Positions 7,401-9,909 of a stretch of 9,909 nt of DNA are shown piece after piece. Within the stretch, counting starts at the first letter, position 1, and every line of letters begins with the position of its first letter. Source of the stretch: Bacteroidales bacterium GP1 (GTDB taxonomy: Bacteria > Bacteroidota > Bacteroidia > Bacteroidales > Muribaculaceae); assembly GCA_001701105.1 (NCBI GenBank), contig DAAI01000057.1, positions 26,855 to 36,763 on the forward strand. Direction: 5' to 3'. Under the pieces are notes generated by a model, which worked only from the letters and a program-made list of their open reading frames with translations, did not search any database and had not been told where the DNA came from. The position numbers were made by a program, and so were the translations under genes.

Positions 7401-7911
7401 ACGTTGCCGTGAGACGAGCCTGCCGACTTATGCAGATTCGTCCGAGCTCGATCTTGATGATGAGGCAGATCCACGCTCTGTAGGCAATATCTGCCATGCC
7501 ATAATGGAGAATGTGATTGTGGAGGCTGATCTTGAAAAGGCAATAATGCGTGCCCGCGCCTTGGGCCTTACCGGCCGCAACAGCGTAGAGACGGAGGGAA
7601 GGCTTCGCGCCGAGATGATGAAAGGGGGCAGGGAGGTGAAACGATGGTTTGGGGGCTCCGCCCTCCGGGTCATTACCGAACGGCCGGTATTGCGCAAAGG
7701 TATGGGATTGAAACGTCCGGACCGCATCATGGTTTTCCCGGATGGCCGGGTGGAGATAGTGGATTATAAGTTCGGGAAGATAGATGATAGCGGGCGGCAT
7801 TCGCGTCAGGTGCTTCAATATGTGGAGTATCTTAAAAGCACGGGAATGTATCGCGAGGTTCATGGCTGGCTTTGGTACGTCTTTGAAGGAAAAGTAGAAT
7901 TAGTCCGCTGA
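4486..7911 (+). CDS. addA: AddA-family UvrD helicase with C-terminal PD-(D/E)xK nuclease
   Basis: A 1141-residue helicase-nuclease of the RecB/AddA type that processes double-strand DNA ends for recombinational repair. Superfamily 1 motifs appear in order: Walker A ASAGSGKT (7-14), Ia AVTFTNKATEEM (56-67 region), Walker B DEFQDT (425-430), III GDAKQSIYRF (456-465), IV NFRS (495-498), V TIHKSKGLEF (793-802) and VI YVAMTRA (882-888). The RecB-like nuclease is at the C-terminus: GNICHAIME around His1004, RPDRI with Asp1079, VEIVDYKFG with Asp1093 and Lys1095, and the QVLQYVEYL helix (1108-1116). All catalytic residues look present. The start fits a family that begins a few residues before Walker A. 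A CxxC at 971-974 precedes the nuclease, meaning unknown. AddA normally works with AddB; no addB lies in this window. It is probably cotranscribed with the SUI1 gene, 12 bp upstream. No terminator is obvious after it. Confidence 0.9.
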   Translation: MLHLKRASAGSGKTYQLAKYYIRYIISIREENTRNERLRTFAELDDGLGRILAVTFTNKATEEMKTRIVDRLYALAHYDGRGKKPDYLEEFAKELNASEPEVSRVCREALRVLLKDFSNFNVSTIDSFFQRVLRTFAYEADFSDNYQVELNSGFVSQVGVDAMLDEVDDPENNEEGAVARAWINVLMDMEQGTNWNIFQKKPSGKYKPTVYGDLLQAFRRIDNESFRENRKKIEEYLENAENLQEMFGRLENKYMRELRRRYDNMRHKAGVARSLFPKEAWNAAGTTPVGKIPTQIKKILSLKMTNNNANPLNVPETTVKKASLELADGKWPARLAAYSEALEAYEKWSDTLADPKLKLWLALRVSIPFLGLLKIVTRKREEYLLENNAVELGETSTILNKIIGEDDTPFVYERMGTHLDHLLIDEFQDTSKMQWENVSPLISETLSRGNDNLIIGDAKQSIYRFRNAEPKLISRVVPEKFAGEIDLGDKEMNMNFRSDYNIVEWNNRFFSYAVGAIARTVGTRSDDFLNIFAPLYGNVRQEARYSDGGYVRVYLTDKYVPGDENESEDDVIMPANDETIRIILGALRRGYDMKDIAILVRSNEKGNEIVDSIRAYNNSRHEDQPKLEFVSEESLLIRNSEAVQQVITVLESIASGSKPELTTDASTGQRSGNIRALELSLLLFRREHPELSAAECAEAFLDSEPSGRLIEEMLSEMQTLALPALVEAVIAKFVDEPVRKREAPFLAAFQDCVLEYCEGHPSDLPSFLDWWNRSGKSRSISSPEDVDAVKIMTIHKSKGLEFGVVIIPELFKSNVRLGNYVGGREWIWVYTKATGLIDFFGGEVLPPWLPVLVDESLEGTPLSDKLHEAYNLETMDNLNLAYVAMTRAVHELYVFTPRKPHGNKSGQLALGPLLEEFASGEAGVRIVQKNGGVWLEYGQFPESKIERAESSGSVATTLEIADYQSMATPDCIRCRETSLPTYADSSELDLDDEADPRSVGNICHAIMENVIVEADLEKAIMRARALGLTGRNSVETEGRLRAEMMKGGREVKRWFGGSALRVITERPVLRKGMGLKRPDRIMVFPDGRVEIVDYKFGKIDDSGRHSRQVLQYVEYLKSTGMYREVHGWLWYVFEGKVELVR

Positions 7912-8047
7912 TTTCACAAGGGCTATACCCAAGACATAAAACACATTGTAATCGATATATGAATATTTTTTTTAAGAATATAATAAATTCGGGCCTTGTA
8001 TCGTATTTATATAAAGAAATATCAAAAACTCAACAAACAAATCGGAT
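7912..8047. other. AT-rich spacer before the lipoprotein gene
   Basis: This 136-bp spacer includes a run of eight T (7965 onward region) and an A-rich leader immediately before the next ATG, typical of Bacteroidetes starts without Shine-Dalgarno. TAAATTCG at 7984-7991 is one mismatch from TAnnTTTG, but no TTTG box sits at the right distance. I do not call a promoter, although one is expected here. Confidence 0.4.
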
Positions 8048-9552
8048 ATGAATAAAAATCATTTCTATTTCTCAGCCAAAAGTATGGTATATCCCCTGCT
8101 GCTTTTGACCCTTCTGCTTGGCAATTCCTGCGACAAGCAGAGCGAAGGACCTGAAGGTCCTACTACCGATTACACCCAACTGGAGGGCCTGATATTTCCT
8201 GAGAATGGAGTATCAACGATCAATGCCGTGTTTTATTCCGGTCCGAGCTCCACATCCAAAGTAATCAGGAGATTCTCTGTAAAAACTCTTATGTAAACAG
8301 GAGCAACATTCTTACAGAAGGGCAAAGGGTATATTTCAAGGATCTTGACACGAAAACCCCGGTATTGTGCATTGCAGGCGGCTCCATAGAGTCCACATCT
8401 CCAATATCGGGCGAAAAAGCCACATTCCCCGTGCAGAGTCCCATATTCGGCAATAGGGATATAGAAGTCCCCGTAGTAATTGAATATGTAAGTACGGAAA
8501 AGGCTACGAACTGGACTTTTAAAGCCAGTTACGAATGCGATATGTATTCGCTCGACATAACCGGTGAGATCCCTTACAAACTCAATTCGGTGAATCTAAA
8601 TCTTTCTTACCATTTAAAGACTTCTCCTGAGACTTCGGATAAATCTTCCGAGAGATGGTACACTCTTTTCCCAAAGGGTGAATCAAGCGCAACTGATATG
8701 TCATCGCCATTTGTAATTGAAGGTGGGGATCAGCTATTCCCGGCATCTACAGGATATACAAGCTCCGACATATTGCAATTTGTGCTAAATGCGCCTGCAA
8801 TATCAGCCGCAAGTCTCGGGTTTACCAAAAAGGAAGACGTAAATGTGTCAATCGCTCAGATCTACCGTATGATATGTTTCGGCTCGACAAGCGCGGAGTT
8901 TGGCAACGGTTATGGCTATGTCAATCCTCACTATTATTACTATAATGACAATAAGATTGATGGTGTGGCCGGGGTATATTTCGACATGACCATGCCCTAT
9001 TATTCATTCGAGTTTTCCGGCCTATCCGAGAATCATATTAAGGTGATGGTGAATCTTTCCTCCCTTCTTAACATGAGACTCGTGGATCATTCTTGGAACG
9101 ACCGTCAAGGAATCGGCGGAGCCATATATTATCCTTTGAATACGGATTTGTATAAGTCGCTCAAGTTCGGCATCGCCAAAGCCTTCATCAACTATTCTAC
9201 CTCCGGTTTGGATCTTGAGTTAGAGCCTAAGGATGTGGCCAAGGGTAAGGACGTAACAGCTTTCCTTACCGATACTAATGTTTCGCAATCATTGCTCGTG
9301 GCTCTAATGTCGCTCTATTCCTCCGACAATGATAACATCGCCCGACTGAAGAATGCGCTCCAAGAATCGGAATATAAGGCCAACACGGAGCAGATTGTCA
9401 ACGTAGTTTCCAACCTGAATGGTGAAATAGAGAAATGCAATGGTTTCAAGTTTGGGTTCCGGTTCAACAACTATCTGGAAGTCAATGATTATACTCTGGA
9501 AATTTATAAAGGCATTTGGGGTGACATAGGTTTGATTTTCAATTGGTTTTAA
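8048..9552 (+). pseudogene. Unrecognised large lipoprotein gene with one-base frameshift
   Basis: The gene begins with a lipoprotein signal (hydrophobic segment about 13-24, LLLGNSC with Cys28) and runs 82 codons to a TAA at 8294-8296. The continuation lies one frame back. Reading one extra A in the five-A run at 8281-8285 joins K79 to NSYVNRSNILTEGQRVYF and leaves the frame open to 9552, giving about 501 residues. The downstream part has no good start of its own (its first candidate is TTG at 8365) and no signal peptide, so one split gene is the best reading. The product is rich in aromatic, serine and beta-type residues, with a Tyr-rich patch (NPHYYYYND) near 8925-8950, and ends in FNWF. 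I do not recognise a family; Bacteroides DUF-type surface lipoproteins are a loose comparison. It may be a true pseudogene, a phase-variable gene, or a sequencing error. Confidence 0.72.
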
Positions 9553-9582
9553 ACCATAGTTTTCCGTTGCGATAAATAATAC

Positions 9583-9614
9583 TCCTGCCGTCCTCGTCCA
9601 TGATGTCGGCAGGA
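9583..9614 (+). terminator. Hairpin terminator candidate after the lipoprotein gene
   Basis: TCCTGCCG (9583-9590) and CGGCAGGA (9607-9614) form a perfect 8-bp GC-rich stem with a 16-nt loop, 30 nt after the stop codon. The sequence after it (TATTTAATAA) is AT-rich but not a continuous T run. Confidence 0.5.
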
Positions 9615-9715
9615 TATTTAATAACCGATTCTGTCATGCCTATTCCGCCAAAATAGATTAAATCCCTTCGCAAAGAGCTGAAGAATGCAGAGATAGAATT
9701 GGCTGATAAATAAAA

Positions 9716-9747
9716 TTTGGAAATTTGGGGATAATAGGCTAAATTTG
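9716..9747 (+). promoter_or_regulatory. Near-consensus Bacteroidetes promoter
   Basis: TTTG at 9716-9719 is followed after 20 nt by TAAATTTG at 9740-9747. This matches the -33 TTTG / -7 TAnnTTTG architecture of the Bacteroidetes primary sigma factor, with the expected spacing. Transcription should start near 9753-9756, leaving a leader of about 80 nt before the ATG at 9833. Confidence 0.7.
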
Positions 9748-9790
9748 CAACTCAAACCAATATATAGAAACTTTGGACATAGATCCTTTG

Positions 9791-9810
9791 CCGGCCGAGG
9801 TGACGGCCGG
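9791..9810 (+). promoter_or_regulatory. GC-rich hairpin in the 5' leader
   Basis: CCGGCCG (9791-9797) and CGGCCGG (9804-9810) form a perfect 7-bp stem with a 6-nt loop, inside the predicted leader of the next gene and 22 nt before its start codon. No U tract follows, so a terminator is less likely than an RNA-stabilising or translation-affecting structure. Confidence 0.4.
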
Positions 9811-9832
9811 TATATTATGTAGCTCCGGCATT

Positions 9833-9909
9833 ATGTTTAATGCACCCGACAATTGGGTGGGCTGGGGTTTTATGATTTTGGTGGCGGTGATATGCCTGAT
9901 GATATCAGC
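9833..9909 (+). CDS. N-terminus of a membrane protein, cut by the window end
   Basis: Only 25 codons are visible. They begin MFNAPDNWVGWGF and continue into a hydrophobic stretch (MILVAVICLMIS) that looks like a first transmembrane segment. The start is supported by the promoter at 9716-9747 and the open frame to the window end; no Shine-Dalgarno is seen. Too little is visible to name a family. Confidence 0.55.
   Translation, partial: MFNAPDNWVGWGFMILVAVICLMIS

Noticed and set aside
7378..7863. 161-codon minus-strand open frame inside the AddA-like gene
   Set aside because: It lies wholly antisense to the conserved nuclease domain, has no recognisable family features and no start signal; it is a shadow of GC-biased codons.
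8282..8287. Programmed -1 frameshift in the lipoprotein gene
   Set aside because: The A-site codon (ACT to AAC) would not re-pair after a slip, the run is only five A, and no clear stimulatory structure was seen; a simple indel is a better explanation.
9544..9556. Palindrome TGGTTTTAAACCA at the lipoprotein stop codon
   Set aside because: Almost no loop and only 6-bp arms spanning the stop codon; probably chance.
1..9909. CRISPR array, tRNA, rRNA, complete insertion sequence or phage module
   Set aside because: No regularly spaced repeats, cloverleaf-like segments, rRNA-conserved blocks, full transposase or phage structural genes were seen on either strand.

Overview
The window looks like chromosomal DNA from a gut-type Bacteroidales bacterium, perhaps Muribaculaceae or a relative. 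The evidence is indirect: two lipoproteins of Bacteroidetes style, a DUF4369/TlpA-like protein, a RecB/AddA-type helicase-nuclease that begins almost directly at its Walker A motif, start codons that mostly lack Shine-Dalgarno sequences, and promoter boxes of the TTTG / TAnnTTTG type. I see no phage genes, complete insertion sequence, CRISPR array, tRNA or rRNA.

Left part (1-2422). A six-hairpin glycoside hydrolase with C-terminal beta-sandwich and carbohydrate-binding-like modules fills most of it. Its 5' end appears to be missing: family-like coding sequence continues about 21 codons upstream of the first ATG and then meets a TAG, with no signal peptide. A perfect 11-bp hairpin follows the gene. 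The rest of the roughly 300-bp spacer has no clear gene, but it holds an unexplained minus-strand open frame of 73 codons without an evident start, plus alternative small hairpins.

Middle part (2423-7911). A single-domain rhodanese lipoprotein lies on the minus strand. Divergent from it is a compact plus-strand cluster: a thioredoxin-fold lipoprotein that has lost its CxxC, an SUI1/YciH (eIF1-like) protein whose ATG overlaps the previous stop (TGATG), and, 12 bp on, an AddA-family UvrD helicase fused to a PD-(D/E)xK nuclease. The cluster joins an envelope protein, a translation-factor-like protein and a DNA-repair enzyme; no AddB partner is visible. A strong Shine-Dalgarno sequence precedes the first gene and none is evident before the others, so coupled translation is likely for at least the SUI1 gene.

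Right part (7912-9909). An unrecognised large lipoprotein gene is interrupted by a one-base shift in a run of five A. Restoring the frame gives a protein of about 501 residues. A hairpin terminator candidate follows. Then comes a near-consensus Bacteroidetes promoter, an approximately 80-nt leader with a GC-rich hairpin, and the first 25 codons of a membrane protein that runs off the window.

I found no convincing evidence of an entirely new multi-gene system. The points most worth checking are the redox-dead thioredoxin lipoprotein coupled to SUI1 and AddA, the frameshifted lipoprotein, the 5'-truncated glycosidase and the unexplained spacer at 2121-2342.
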